A stretch of 64,000 bases of DNA from Thermodesulfovibrio thiophilus DSM 17215 (GCF_000423865.1 NZ_AUIU01000011.1:248001-312000); one strand, 5' to 3'. Counted from the stretch's first letter, positions 9,287 to 18,695 are shown. Notes: generated from the sequence alone by a model not told the origin. Numbers and translations are program-made.

Positions 9287-9292
9287 TATAAG

Positions 9293-9299
9293 TATAATA
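9293..9299. promoter_or_regulatory. Shared symmetric -10 element between the nuclease gene and aroK
   Basis: The 21-base gap 9287-9307 contains TATAATA at 9293-9299. Read on the + strand it gives TATAAT 9 bases before the aroK ATG. Read on the - strand it gives TATTAT 7 bases before the nuclease ATG. Neither direction has a good -35 hexamer. The layout predicts a bidirectional promoter producing near-leaderless mRNAs in both directions. Confidence 0.45.
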
Positions 9300-9307
9300 A
9301 TTTTAAC

Positions 9308-9853
9308 ATGGCTAAGATAAAAAACATTATCCTTATAGGCTTTATGGGCACAGGTAAAACATCCGTAGGTCAGATTCTGGCAAAAAAGCTTAATTTTATC
9401 TTTGTGGATATTGATGAATTAATAGAAAAAATTTTAGGAATGAAAATATCTGAAATTTTTACAAGATTTGGAGAGCCTAGATTCAGAGATTTTGAAACAG
9501 AGATCATCAAACTAATAACTAAGAAAAAAAGGCAGGTAATTGCCACAGGAGGTGGTGCAGTTTTAAGAGAAGAAAATATGGCACAGCTTAAGGCAAGCGG
9601 AGTAGTTTTTTGCCTGACTGCTCCAGAAAATGTTATCTTTAAGAGAGTGAGACAGTGCAAGAACAGACCTCTTCTTCAGGTTGAAAATCCAGAACAAAGG
9701 ATAAGAGCACTTATAAAAAAGCGAATGCCTTTTTATGAGAAAGCTGATTTTTCTATTAATACAGATGGATTAACTCCAGAAGAGGTGGCAGATAAAATAA
9801 TTAAAGAATACGAGAGGTTAATTGATGGAAAAGCTCAGAGTAGAGCTACGTGA
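9308..9853 (+). CDS. aroK: Shikimate kinase
   Basis: 181 residues from ATG 9308. An upstream in-frame ATG at 9275 would add 11 residues lying inside the nuclease gene and before the likely promoter, so it was rejected. The P-loop GFMGTGKT is at residues 11-18, the substrate-binding D34/D36 pair follows, then an RFRDFE motif near residue 60, the GGGA loop near 80 and the lid Arg before RMPFYEKAD. It phosphorylates shikimate in the aromatic amino acid pathway. It overlaps aroB by 29 bases. Confidence 0.95.
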   Translation: MAKIKNIILIGFMGTGKTSVGQILAKKLNFIFVDIDELIEKILGMKISEIFTRFGEPRFRDFETEIIKLITKKKRQVIATGGGAVLREENMAQLKASGVVFCLTAPENVIFKRVRQCKNRPLLQVENPEQRIRALIKKRMPFYEKADFSINTDGLTPEEVADKIIKEYERLIDGKAQSRAT

Positions 9854-10904
9854 ACGTAGTTACGAGATTCTGATTAATAGAGACAATCTACATCTTATTG
9901 GTGAAAGATTGCTCAGATTTTCTACAGGTAGTAAGATAGGGATAATAAGCAATCCAACTGTTGCAGAACTTTACGGGAATAAACTCGTTTCATCTCTGAA
10001 AAATGAAGGCTTTGATCCTTATTTAATTTTGATTCCAGATGGAGAAACATATAAGGACTACTTCTGGGCTTATCATATTCTTACTCAACTTCTTGAACTC
10101 GGGTTTGATAGACGTTCCTGTCTTATTGCACTTGGAGGAGGAGTGATTGGAGATATCACAGCTTTTGTTGCTTCTGTTTATATGAGAGGTATTTCTTATA
10201 TTCAAATTCCTACTACACTGCTCGCTCAGGTTGACAGTTCTGTAGGAGGTAAAACAGGAGTTAATCATCCTCTTGGTAAAAATTTGATAGGAACATTCTG
10301 GCAACCATCTCTGGTCTGGATTGATGTGGATACACTTCACAGTCTTCCTGAAAGAGAGTTTATATCAGGAGTTGCTGAGATTATAAAATATGGAATTATA
10401 TGGGATAGAGATTTTTTTGAATTTATTAAGACGAATAAAGAAAAAATATTGAAAAAAGATGAAAATATACTTATAGCAATAATTAAAAGGTCTTGTGAAA
10501 TAAAGGCAGAGGTTGTATCAAAGGATGAACGAGAAAGCTCGCTCAGGGCAATTCTTAACTATGGACACACAGTCGGGCATGCTATAGAGACTCTTACAGG
10601 TTATGGGTCTTATCTGCATGGAGAAGCAATATCAATAGGAATGATTTATGAGGCAAGGCTTTCAAATCTGCTTGGTTTTTTAAGCAAGGAAAATTATCAG
10701 AGCATAAAAGATACAATAAAAAATTTTGGATTACCTGTTGATATGCCTTCTATTGTTGATATATCAGCAATGATAAAAACAATTTTGATTGACAAAAAGA
10801 ACATTGAAGGAAAAATTCGAATGGTTATTCCAGAAGATATTGGAAAAATGAAGATAAATTTTGAAGTTAATATTGAAGACATTAAAAAATTGTTTTATGA
10901 ATAA
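9825..10904 (+). CDS. aroB: 3-dehydroquinate synthase
   Basis: 359 residues from ATG 9825 (GAGAGG at 9811-9816; a TTG one codon earlier is less likely). The NAD-binding GGGVIGD motif, the QVDSSVGGKTGVNHPLGKN stretch and the zinc histidines in GHTVGHAIE are all present. It converts DAHP to 3-dehydroquinate, the second step of the shikimate pathway. It overlaps aroK upstream and the response regulator gene downstream by 8 bases, so the aro pair and the two-component pair probably share a transcript. Confidence 0.96.
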   Translation: MEKLRVELRERSYEILINRDNLHLIGERLLRFSTGSKIGIISNPTVAELYGNKLVSSLKNEGFDPYLILIPDGETYKDYFWAYHILTQLLELGFDRRSCLIALGGGVIGDITAFVASVYMRGISYIQIPTTLLAQVDSSVGGKTGVNHPLGKNLIGTFWQPSLVWIDVDTLHSLPEREFISGVAEIIKYGIIWDRDFFEFIKTNKEKILKKDENILIAIIKRSCEIKAEVVSKDERESSLRAILNYGHTVGHAIETLTGYGSYLHGEAISIGMIYEARLSNLLGFLSKENYQSIKDTIKNFGLPVDMPSIVDISAMIKTILIDKKNIEGKIRMVIPEDIGKMKINFEVNIEDIKKLFYE

Positions 10905-11592
10905 AAAAATTTTGGTTGTTGAAGACGAAAACGAGATTGCCCAGCTTATTGCCTATAGTCTAAAAAAAGAAAATTATGATGTTGTAATAGCTCTTGATGG
11001 TGAAGAAGCTTTAAAGAAGCTTAAAGAGAGTTTTTATGATCTTGTGATTCTTGATCTTATGTTGCCCAAAATTCATGGAATGGAGATTTGTAAGCTTATA
11101 AAAAATGATTCAAAATTTATAAGTACTGGCATTATAATTGTGACAGCAAAGGGAGAGGAGGCTGATAAGATTTCAGGACTTGAGATGGGAGCGGATGACT
11201 ATATTACAAAGCCATTCAGCCCCAGGGAACTTATCGCAAGAGTTAAAGCTGTTATGAGACGAACTAAATCTGAGACATCTAATAAGCAGATTATAAAAAT
11301 AAAAAATTTAATAATTGACAAAGAAAAATATTTAGTAACAGTAAATGATCAACTCAAAAGACTTTCTGCAACTGAATTCAAACTTCTTTTGTATCTTGCT
11401 GAGAGACCTAACAAGATTTTTAATAGAGACCATCTGCTTGATGCTGTTTGGGGACAGGATATATATGTAGATTCCAGAACTGTAGATGTTCATATAAGAA
11501 GATTAAGATTAAAAATAGAAAATGATCCGGATAATCCAGAGTATATAAAAACACTTCGAGGAGTTGGTTATTTTATAGAGGCTCAATATTAA
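10897..11592 (+). CDS. OmpR/PhoB-family response regulator
   Basis: 231 residues from ATG 10897; an earlier TTG at 10861 would add 12 residues encoded inside aroB. The receiver domain (residues 1-120) has the acidic pocket ED at 9-10 and the phospho-acceptor D53 in VILDLMLP. A winged-helix DNA-binding domain occupies about 135-230, with the RTVDVHIRRLRLK recognition region. It directly abuts the histidine kinase gene. It resembles PhoB, but no phosphate transport genes are nearby, so the signal is not established. Confidence 0.93.
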   Translation: MNKKILVVEDENEIAQLIAYSLKKENYDVVIALDGEEALKKLKESFYDLVILDLMLPKIHGMEICKLIKNDSKFISTGIIIVTAKGEEADKISGLEMGADDYITKPFSPRELIARVKAVMRRTKSETSNKQIIKIKNLIIDKEKYLVTVNDQLKRLSATEFKLLLYLAERPNKIFNRDHLLDAVWGQDIYVDSRTVDVHIRRLRLKIENDPDNPEYIKTLRGVGYFIEAQY

Positions 11593-12765
11593 ATGGAACT
11601 TTTCATTTTTGTTATAGTTCTCTTAATTCTTATCATTTTCATACTGACTGGTAAAATTCGAACGCTTTCTTCAAAATTAGAAAATTTAAAACAAGAAGAG
11701 CAATTATATGACTTTTCAACAGTAAAATCATCCCAGAGTTTTGAGACAATTCTAAAATCCATAACAGAAGGGCTTCTTATTATTGATCCTAAGGGATATA
11801 TAATGCTTGCTAATCAAAGCGTTAAGGATATTTTAAAAATAGATGAATCTCCTGAAGGTAAACAGGTAATTGAAATTGTTAGAAACATAGACTTGATTAA
11901 TCTTATAAGTTTATCAATGAGTAAAAAAGAAGATTTGACAGCAGAAATTACAGTTAAAAAAGGAGGAAAAGATATTTATCTTCTTGCTAAAGCAATGCCT
12001 GTGGTTAATTCAGAAGATAAGATTTTGTTTTTAATAATTCTGCTTCATGATATAACCCGTCTTAAACAACTGGAAAATGTGAGAAGAGATTTTGTTGCCA
12101 ATGTTTCTCATGAACTTAAAACTCCTGTTACTGCTATAAAAGGCTATGCGGAGACACTTCTTGATGGAGCAATTGATGACAGAGAGAATTCTAAAAAATT
12201 TATTGAAATCATAAAAAATCAGGCGGACAGATTAACTGCTCTTGTGGAAGACCTTTTAACGCTTTCCAGGATTGAGTTTGGAGATATAAAAATTGAAAAG
12301 AAGGAGATTTTACTTGATGAGATTGTAAATTCTGTATTCCAAATCTTAGGAGATAAGGCTGATAAAAAAGATATTCACCTTCAAAAAGATATTCCACCAA
12401 GAACAATAATTCAAGCTGACAAGCATAGATTGATGCAGATAATGATAAATCTTGTAGATAATGGAATAAAGTTCACCGAAAAGGGATTTGTAAAAGTAGT
12501 ATTTTTTACGAAAAACAGTAAAGGCATTATTTCTGTTGAAGATACAGGAATTGGAATTTCAAAAGAACATCTTCAAAGGATAGGAGAGAGGTTTTACAGA
12601 GTTGACCAGGCTCGATCAAGACAGCTTGGCGGAACAGGTCTTGGGCTGGCTATAGTGAAGCATCTTGTTTTAGCTCATGGATGGCAGCTTGACATGAAAA
12701 GCGAGGTTGGAGAAGGAACAACAATACAGATTGTTATCCCTGAGCAGGATATTATTCAATTTTAA
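11593..12765 (+). CDS. PhoR-like sensor histidine kinase
   Basis: 390 residues. One hydrophobic membrane segment (residues 2-20) is followed by a short coiled linker, a cytoplasmic PAS domain (about 50-155), a HisKA domain with the H-box NVSHELKTP (about 170-178) and an HATPase domain with N, G1 and G2 boxes (DNGIKF, DTGIGI, GTGLGL). There is no periplasmic sensor loop, so sensing probably occurs at the PAS domain or through partners, as in PhoR. It is the cognate partner of the response regulator, whose stop codon immediately precedes it. Confidence 0.92.
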   Translation: MELFIFVIVLLILIIFILTGKIRTLSSKLENLKQEEQLYDFSTVKSSQSFETILKSITEGLLIIDPKGYIMLANQSVKDILKIDESPEGKQVIEIVRNIDLINLISLSMSKKEDLTAEITVKKGGKDIYLLAKAMPVVNSEDKILFLIILLHDITRLKQLENVRRDFVANVSHELKTPVTAIKGYAETLLDGAIDDRENSKKFIEIIKNQADRLTALVEDLLTLSRIEFGDIKIEKKEILLDEIVNSVFQILGDKADKKDIHLQKDIPPRTIIQADKHRLMQIMINLVDNGIKFTEKGFVKVVFFTKNSKGIISVEDTGIGISKEHLQRIGERFYRVDQARSRQLGGTGLGLAIVKHLVLAHGWQLDMKSEVGEGTTIQIVIPEQDIIQF

Positions 12766-12961
12766 AGGTATTAGATTGTTTTTTTCTGGAAATAAAGTTA
12801 TCCACTGCCAATCAATTTTTATATGTCGTTAACTACCCTACTGTGTATTTGATTGCTGGGAGAAAATCACAATATTGAGGATGAATATGCTAACATATTA
12901 TATCTTTAATCTTGATTTTGCAAAAATTTAATTGCATTAATAAAAATTTTTGGAGTAACAG

Positions 12962-13798
12962 ATGCTTGCAAAAAGGATAATACCATGCCTTGATGTAAAA
13001 GATGGAAGAGTTGTAAAGGGAGTAAACTTTCTTAACCTAAGGGATGCTGGAGATCCTGTAGAAAATGCAATTTTTTACGATCAGGAAGAAGCTGATGAGC
13101 TTGTATTTCTTGATGTAACAGCCTCTCATGAAAAAAGAAAGATAATAATAGATGTGGTGGAGAAAACTGCTTCTGTTGTATTTATGCCGTTAACAGTAGG
13201 TGGAGGGATAAAAAGCATTGATGACATAAGAAATCTTCTTAATGCTGGAGCTGACAAGGTATCCATAAACACTTCTGCAGTAAAAGACCCTTACTTTATT
13301 CAGAAAGCATCGAGTCGATTTGGTTCTCAGTGTATTGTTGTTGCAGTTGATGCAAAAAGAACTGATAAGACTTTCAATCCAAAGGCATATCCTCAAGAAA
13401 CATGGTTTGATGATGTTGATTTAAAAGATGTTTTATACACTCACCAGTCAGAGTTTGTGCTGTCCACTCATGGAGGAAGACTTATGCGTCCAATAGATGC
13501 AATAGCATGGGCAAAAAAAATGGAAGTTTTTGGTGCAGGAGAGATTCTTCTTACAAGTATGGATAGAGATGGCACAAAAGAAGGTTACGACATACAGCTT
13601 ACAAAGGCAATATCAGAAGCAGTTAACATTCCTGTGATAGCTTCAGGTGGAGCAGGCACACTTGATCATCTTTACGAGGCTTTTGCATATGGTAAAGCTG
13701 ATGCTACTCTGGCAGCATCAATATTTCATTTCAGGGAGTACTCAGTAAGAGAGGCTAAAGAATTTCTGCATCAGAAAGGAATTCCTGTAAGGATTTGA
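12962..13798 (+). CDS. hisF: Imidazole glycerol phosphate synthase cyclase subunit, with an internal insertion
   Basis: 278 residues versus about 252 in most HisF. The catalytic aspartates D11 (CLDVKDG) and D130 (VDAKR) are in their usual places, as are the phosphate-binding GGG and SGG loops. The extra residues lie at about 134-162, between VDAKR and the STHGGR strand, where HisF usually has only about nine residues. HisF makes imidazole glycerol phosphate and AICAR using ammonia from HisH. No hisH is adjacent, and hisA lies 14 kb away. GGAG six bases before the ATG supports the start. Confidence 0.94.
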   Translation: MLAKRIIPCLDVKDGRVVKGVNFLNLRDAGDPVENAIFYDQEEADELVFLDVTASHEKRKIIIDVVEKTASVVFMPLTVGGGIKSIDDIRNLLNAGADKVSINTSAVKDPYFIQKASSRFGSQCIVVAVDAKRTDKTFNPKAYPQETWFDDVDLKDVLYTHQSEFVLSTHGGRLMRPIDAIAWAKKMEVFGAGEILLTSMDRDGTKEGYDIQLTKAISEAVNIPVIASGGAGTLDHLYEAFAYGKADATLAASIFHFREYSVREAKEFLHQKGIPVRI

Positions 13799-13819
13799 AA
13801 TCAAAACTTTTTAATATTT

Positions 13820-16800
13820 TTATTGAGATATGTTTTTCACTTTTTCTTTGGGCATTGGTTTATAAAAAAGAAATCCCTGCACCATATCACATCCAATAGA
13901 TTTCAAGATTTCATACTGATCTTTATTTTCAACTCCCTCTGCCAGAGTAATTTTATCAAGTCTTTTTGCCAGATCTATAATTGTCTGGACAATGGCAAGA
14001 CTTTTCCTGTCTTTTATCATATCTCTGATGAATGCTATATCTATTTTAATTATATCAATGGGCAAATCTTTAAGATATGCAAGAGATGAATATCCTGTTC
14101 CAAAATCATCCATTGCAATTTTTGGAGGATTAGTTAATTTTTTAATACTTGAGATTAATTCTATTGCAAAATATGGATCTTCAATAAATATTCTTTCTGT
14201 GATCTCAAGTGTAAGCTTATTTCTAACTTCAACAGGAATATCTAAGATTTTTTTTATAAAATTTGCATTGTTAAAAGTTTTACCAGAAATATTAATTGAA
14301 ATGTTTGTCTTCCATTCTTTTATCTTTTCAATAGCTTCTTTAATTGTCCGATTTTCTAACATCATTAAGTATTGACTGTTTTCTATGTAGTCAATGAAAA
14401 AATCTGGATAATAAATTGTTCCATCTCTGTCAATAATTCTCATTAGTGCTTCAAATCCAGCAATTTGCAGACTGTTAGTGTAAAGATAAGGCTGATAATG
14501 GAAAACAAACAGGTTTTCATCAACAGCTTTTTTTACAATGGTAATAACATTCCATAATTTATCTGTTTCTTTTTCTATTTCAGGGTCAAAAAATTTAATA
14601 GTTCCTGCACCTTCTTTTTTTGCCTGTGATAGTGTTATATCTGCCCTTTCATAAAGAGTTGTGAATGATCTTCCATCTTTTGGGAATAAAGATATAGAAG
14701 CATTTATATTGAAAGAAATTGATTTTGTGCCTATTTGAACAATCGTGTTGTTTAACTCATATAGTTTAGAATAAACGTTATATATTTCATCAGTATCAAT
14801 TGTTAAACAGATTCCAAAACTATCAGATCCGATTCTTGAAATTATATTTGTCTGTCCAAAAATATTTATTAGTCTTTGTGCAAAACTTCTCAAAAGTTCA
14901 TCTCCTGCAGAAATTCCATGAATTTTATTAATATAAGTCATATTATATATATCAATTAATATAAATAAAATCAGACTAGAGGCTTCTTTCAATTTTAATG
15001 AAACAGTTGTAGCAAAACCATTAAGATTTAGAAGTCCTGTAAGAGCATCATAATTTTGAAGTGTTTTAATTCTTTCAGAAAGCACTATTTTTTCGGTAAT
15101 ATCACTTGCCACAGCAACAAATCTTAAAATATTACCAGGAAGTCTTATAGGAATAATTTTAAGGTCAACATGGAAAATTTCTCCATTCTTTTTCCTGTTA
15201 GGTGTTATTGCATTAAAAATTTTACCTGAGAGAATATTATTCCACATTTCTGTATAAAACTCTGGAGGATTGAGTCCTGATTTAAATATTCTGGGGTTTT
15301 TACCAATTAACTCCGCTTTTTTATATCCACTTATTTTTTCAACGGATTCGTTTACATAAACAATATTTCCATTTTCATCTGTAATAAGTAGCCAGATATC
15401 AGAATTTTTAATGGCCTCAGAGATAATGATGTCCTGCCTTATTTTTTCAACTTTTTCCAGTGCAAAAGATAAATCTTTCTGAATTTCTTTAAGTGAATCA
15501 ACTATGGATTCGGAGAAAAAATAAGGAAACTCAGAGTATATATTAAGCAGCGCAACAATTTTCCCGCTTTTTGAAAGCGGTATTGTACATGATGAAATTA
15601 AACCTTTTTTAATCAATTCAGTTATATAAAAACTATCTCTTGAATAAGTTCTTATATCAGGATTAATAACTATCTGACCTGTTTTTAGAGTTTCAATGTC
15701 TTTTTTGTCATATTGGATGTCTATTGCTTTAAAAAAAACGGAAAGATCTCCATAGTGAAATTTAGGAATTATTTTATTCTCATCTATAAGACTTACCCAT
15801 GCGAGTTTAAATCCCAGGTTTTCAACAAGGGCTTTACATATATTATGATAAATATCTTCCTCTGTAAAAGATTCAATAATAATTTTATTTGATTGTTTAA
15901 GAATCTCACGAAGATTTTCTGCATGTTTTTTTGAGGTAATATCATAAAAAACTATAAGCCCTGAATATATTCCTTTAAAAAATATTGTATTTGTTAAACA
16001 TTGTACATAAATAACAGACCCTTGTTTTTTTATATAACGAATTTCGTAAATCTGAGAGAATTTTTTTCCTCTGAGTCTTTTTTTATAGTTTTCAAAAACT
16101 TTTTTTCTGTCTTCATGATAAACAAAATCAAGACTGCTCATTTTATAAAGCTCTTCTTCGGTATAACCAAGCAGATTTATCGCGTAGTTATTTGCATATA
16201 TAACTTTTTCCTGATATATTATGATTCCCATATTGGGAGAATTGATAAATGCATTGACTATATCGTGATATGCCCAGTTTTGGAGCATCTGTTCTAGTTG
16301 TTTATATAGATTTCTCAGATTTTCAATCTCTTCATCTGTTGATTTTTCAATATCTTCAATTGACAATATTATATCTTTAAACTTTTTCATAGATGGATGG
16401 GCAAGAATATAATGAGGAATTGGAAAACAGAAATCTTCTGAAAAATTTATGTTTGTATAATTTTTTAACTCATCCAATTTTTCTGAATATATAAATCCTA
16501 TATCTGCAGAACCTTTTTCTACAAGATGTAAGACTTCCCTATGAGTATCAGCAAAAATCAGATGAAACTTCTCAAATTCTTTTTTATGAAATAAAAGAGG
16601 AAATAAAAAATATTTTTTGTTGATTAATGCTACATTAATTACATCTTTTTCAGAAAAATATTGTTTTGATGTTATACTGCAGAGAGCACTTTGTTCATTT
16701 TTAAATTTTCCTAAGATAAAATAACCTTTATCTAAAAGTTTTAAAGTAGAATCCGGATCAGTATAGAAAAAATGATATTCTTCTTGTTCAAGAGCACTTT

Positions 16801-16945
16801 CTTCTTCTGAAAAATTTTTAAATGTTATCAATTTTATTTCTTTTTTAAGACAGCAAGCAATTGAATATATTGCTTTTTGCAACTTACTGATATCTTTTTC
16901 AAAATCATTAGGACATAAAGCAAAAGATAAAATATTTTCGGACAT
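13820..16945 (-). CDS. PhnD-like/PAS/GAF/PAS/GGDEF(degenerate)/EAL cyclic-di-GMP phosphodiesterase
   Basis: 1041 residues with no signal peptide or membrane helix, so cytoplasmic. Apparent order: a PhnD-like ligand-binding fold (about 1-195), PAS (225-345), GAF (355-500), PAS (510-620), a GGDEF-type domain (630-790) and EAL (800-1040). The GGDEF signature is replaced by GSDSF (about 706-710), so cyclase activity is unlikely. The EAL domain keeps EALMR, the Asn of SINISG, the Glu of EITER, DDFGTGYSSL and AEGVE, so it should hydrolyse c-di-GMP. It is the last gene of the ODP-chemoreceptor operon, three bases after the receptor gene. Domain borders are estimates; the first domain is the least certain. 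Confidence 0.87.
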   Translation of the reverse strand: MSENILSFALCPNDFEKDISKLQKAIYSIACCLKKEIKLITFKNFSEEESALEQEEYHFFYTDPDSTLKLLDKGYFILGKFKNEQSALCSITSKQYFSEKDVINVALINKKYFLFPLLFHKKEFEKFHLIFADTHREVLHLVEKGSADIGFIYSEKLDELKNYTNINFSEDFCFPIPHYILAHPSMKKFKDIILSIEDIEKSTDEEIENLRNLYKQLEQMLQNWAYHDIVNAFINSPNMGIIIYQEKVIYANNYAINLLGYTEEELYKMSSLDFVYHEDRKKVFENYKKRLRGKKFSQIYEIRYIKKQGSVIYVQCLTNTIFFKGIYSGLIVFYDITSKKHAENLREILKQSNKIIIESFTEEDIYHNICKALVENLGFKLAWVSLIDENKIIPKFHYGDLSVFFKAIDIQYDKKDIETLKTGQIVINPDIRTYSRDSFYITELIKKGLISSCTIPLSKSGKIVALLNIYSEFPYFFSESIVDSLKEIQKDLSFALEKVEKIRQDIIISEAIKNSDIWLLITDENGNIVYVNESVEKISGYKKAELIGKNPRIFKSGLNPPEFYTEMWNNILSGKIFNAITPNRKKNGEIFHVDLKIIPIRLPGNILRFVAVASDITEKIVLSERIKTLQNYDALTGLLNLNGFATTVSLKLKEASSLILFILIDIYNMTYINKIHGISAGDELLRSFAQRLINIFGQTNIISRIGSDSFGICLTIDTDEIYNVYSKLYELNNTIVQIGTKSISFNINASISLFPKDGRSFTTLYERADITLSQAKKEGAGTIKFFDPEIEKETDKLWNVITIVKKAVDENLFVFHYQPYLYTNSLQIAGFEALMRIIDRDGTIYYPDFFIDYIENSQYLMMLENRTIKEAIEKIKEWKTNISINISGKTFNNANFIKKILDIPVEVRNKLTLEITERIFIEDPYFAIELISSIKKLTNPPKIAMDDFGTGYSSLAYLKDLPIDIIKIDIAFIRDMIKDRKSLAIVQTIIDLAKRLDKITLAEGVENKDQYEILKSIGCDMVQGFLFYKPMPKEKVKNISQ

Positions 16946-16948
16946 AGG

Positions 16949-17824
16949 TTAAAATTTAGTTATCTTTGAGATTTCGTCATTTACTTTTACAACCGTTGAA
17001 AAAACTTTGTATGTTTCAGTAAGCATGGATGCTGTATTTGTAACTCTCTTTGAAACATCTGTCAAAACCTGGCTCTGTTCTTCAATGGCTGTTGAAAGAG
17101 TATTAACAGCATCACCAACTGTATCAGACATGGTTTTTGTTCCTTCGAATGCTTTTCTTATATTTTTCATATCGTTTTCAATGTTAGAGAATAGTTCTTT
17201 TATTTTTTCTACTTCTCCAACAGCATATGTAACCCTGGTGCTCAGATCCCCAAGTATTTTGCTTATATCCTTAGTTAATGTTTCTGTTTTCTGAGAGAGT
17301 TTTCTAATTTCATCTGCAACAACTGCAAAACCTCTTCCTGCTTCTCCAACCCTTGCTGCTTCAATTGATGCATTTAGAGCAAGAAGATTTGTTTGATCTG
17401 CGACATCAGAGATAGATGTTACGATATTACCTATGTTTTCAGTAGCGTGTCCTAGATCTTTTATATTTGTAACAACCTCTATTATTTTTTCATTATGTGC
17501 TTCAATGTCTTTTACTCTCTTTTCAAGCTCTTTATCCATTGTTTCATTGTGTTTAACCATTTCCTGAACTTCTTCATTTATTGAAGCCACACTTTGTGAC
17601 ATGTCCCTTATCGTTGTATCAATCTCTTCCATAGCAGTGGCTATCGAAGAGACATCGTCTTTTATTCGTGAAAAATTGGAGTCTATTAATCCCATAGTAT
17701 TTGAAATTGTGGAACCTACAATATTTGATTTAATAAGACCTGAAGACAATATTTTAATAAGGGAAAGATTTGTATCTACATTTTTTTTTGTTAATATAGG
17801 TTTTTTATTTTTTTTAAAAAACAT
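16949..17824 (-). CDS. Soluble methyl-accepting chemotaxis-type signalling protein
   Basis: 291 residues from ATG 17824, which follows a strong AGGAGGG; an upstream in-frame start at 17869 lies inside the neighbouring gene. There is no membrane segment, HAMP or ligand domain. After a short Lys-rich N-terminus the protein is one long coiled coil with the conserved hairpin tip (about residues 144-178, containing [20 protein letters not shown]). It should act on CheA/CheW in the cytoplasm. With no sensor domain of its own, it probably receives its signal from the ODP-type diiron protein encoded 10 bases upstream, as described for an analogous pair in Treponema denticola. Confidence 0.88.
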   Translation of the reverse strand: MFFKKNKKPILTKKNVDTNLSLIKILSSGLIKSNIVGSTISNTMGLIDSNFSRIKDDVSSIATAMEEIDTTIRDMSQSVASINEEVQEMVKHNETMDKELEKRVKDIEAHNEKIIEVVTNIKDLGHATENIGNIVTSISDVADQTNLLALNASIEAARVGEAGRGFAVVADEIRKLSQKTETLTKDISKILGDLSTRVTYAVGEVEKIKELFSNIENDMKNIRKAFEGTKTMSDTVGDAVNTLSTAIEEQSQVLTDVSKRVTNTASMLTETYKVFSTVVKVNDEISKITKF

Positions 17825-17834
17825 ATTTTCCCTC

Positions 17835-18623
17835 CTATCCGTACAACTCATCAGAGATGTCAACACCACATCTTAAATTACCAAGCCAGCTGAAAAATCT
17901 CTCTATATGCTCTTTTTTATAGATAATTGCTCCATGCTGTGGAGCAATTATCTGGATATCAAGTCTGCTTATTCTGTTAAGATATTTTTTTATCACAGTG
18001 TTTGAAGCAAGATATCGTTTGTGAAAGCCCTCCATGAGTTTTAAATGGTTGTCAAAATCTTCAACATAGGTATATCTTTGTCCTTTTGAGAAGATTGCTG
18101 CTCCTATGTCTCCAGTAAAGAGTGTTTTAGAGCGAGAATCATATACATTAAAGTTTGCAATTGAATGCAGAAAATGTGCTGGTATTATTTCAAGAAAATC
18201 TCCAGAAGGTAACTGAATTCTACCACCTTTATCCTGTAATTTAACTACTCTACTGACATCAAATATTCCATAATGCGGAAGGAATCTGACCCACCACTCT
18301 GAAATATAAACTTTTGCTGGCGTGACACTGAGCCACAAGGCTACACCCGATGATACATCAGGATCCTGATGAGAGAAAAAAAGATGTTGAATTTTTTCAA
18401 GATCAAGATATCTAGAAACGTTGGCAACTACTCTGGGAAAAACATGAATACCACCTGGGTCCAGTATTACTCCGATTCCTTTGTTCTCAATCAAATACTG
18501 ATTGACCTGAACAAGTCCTTCTTCTTCATGTTCTTCCCAGCCAAGCCAGATAAATTTATGCATACCATCATCATAAATAACATCTCCTCTTACAATATCA
18601 ACCTCTTTGTTTAGTACTGCCAT
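17835..18623 (-). CDS. ODP-type diiron protein (metallo-beta-lactamase fold)
   Basis: 262 residues, similar to the lactamase-like half of flavodiiron proteins but lacking flavodoxin and rubredoxin domains. Candidate iron ligands are H85, D87 and D89 ([10 protein letters not shown]), H153, D172 (FTGDIG) and H230 (APQHG). The usual HxExDH is altered to HxDxDV. This fits the oxygen-binding diiron proteins (ODP) that act as oxygen/iron sensors for chemotaxis. The gene has GGAGG before its ATG and begins an operon with a sensorless chemoreceptor and an EAL protein. A hydrolase or an NO/O2 reductase without its flavin domain are alternatives. Confidence 0.82.
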   Translation of the reverse strand: MAVLNKEVDIVRGDVIYDDGMHKFIWLGWEEHEEEGLVQVNQYLIENKGIGVILDPGGIHVFPRVVANVSRYLDLEKIQHLFFSHQDPDVSSGVALWLSVTPAKVYISEWWVRFLPHYGIFDVSRVVKLQDKGGRIQLPSGDFLEIIPAHFLHSIANFNVYDSRSKTLFTGDIGAAIFSKGQRYTYVEDFDNHLKLMEGFHKRYLASNTVIKKYLNRISRLDIQIIAPQHGAIIYKKEHIERFFSWLGNLRCGVDISDELYG

Positions 18624-18655
18624 AATAATTCCTCCAATAATGATTTATATCTAAA

Positions 18656-18684
18656 ATTTTACCAGAAAAAGCTATTCTTTGTAA
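18656..18684 (-). promoter_or_regulatory. Promoter of the ODP-chemoreceptor-EAL operon
   Basis: On the - strand TTACAA (18684-18679) and TAAAAT (18661-18656) are separated by exactly 17 bases. The start codon at 18623 follows a leader of about 25 bases containing GGAGG. The site lies between the stop of the multiheme gene and the ODP gene, so the sensor operon can be expressed apart from the upstream cytochrome operon. Confidence 0.6.
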
Positions 18685-18695
18685 TTTTTTATTAG

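Noticed and set aside
12766-12961. Possible structured RNA between the kinase gene and hisF
   Set aside because: Only a 7-base complementary pair with a 33-base loop (12809-12815 and 12849-12855) is visible; no riboswitch or T-box core was recognised.
13820-16945. Diguanylate cyclase activity for the GGDEF/EAL protein
   Set aside because: The GGDEF signature is GSDSF, so only the phosphodiesterase half is expected to be catalytic.
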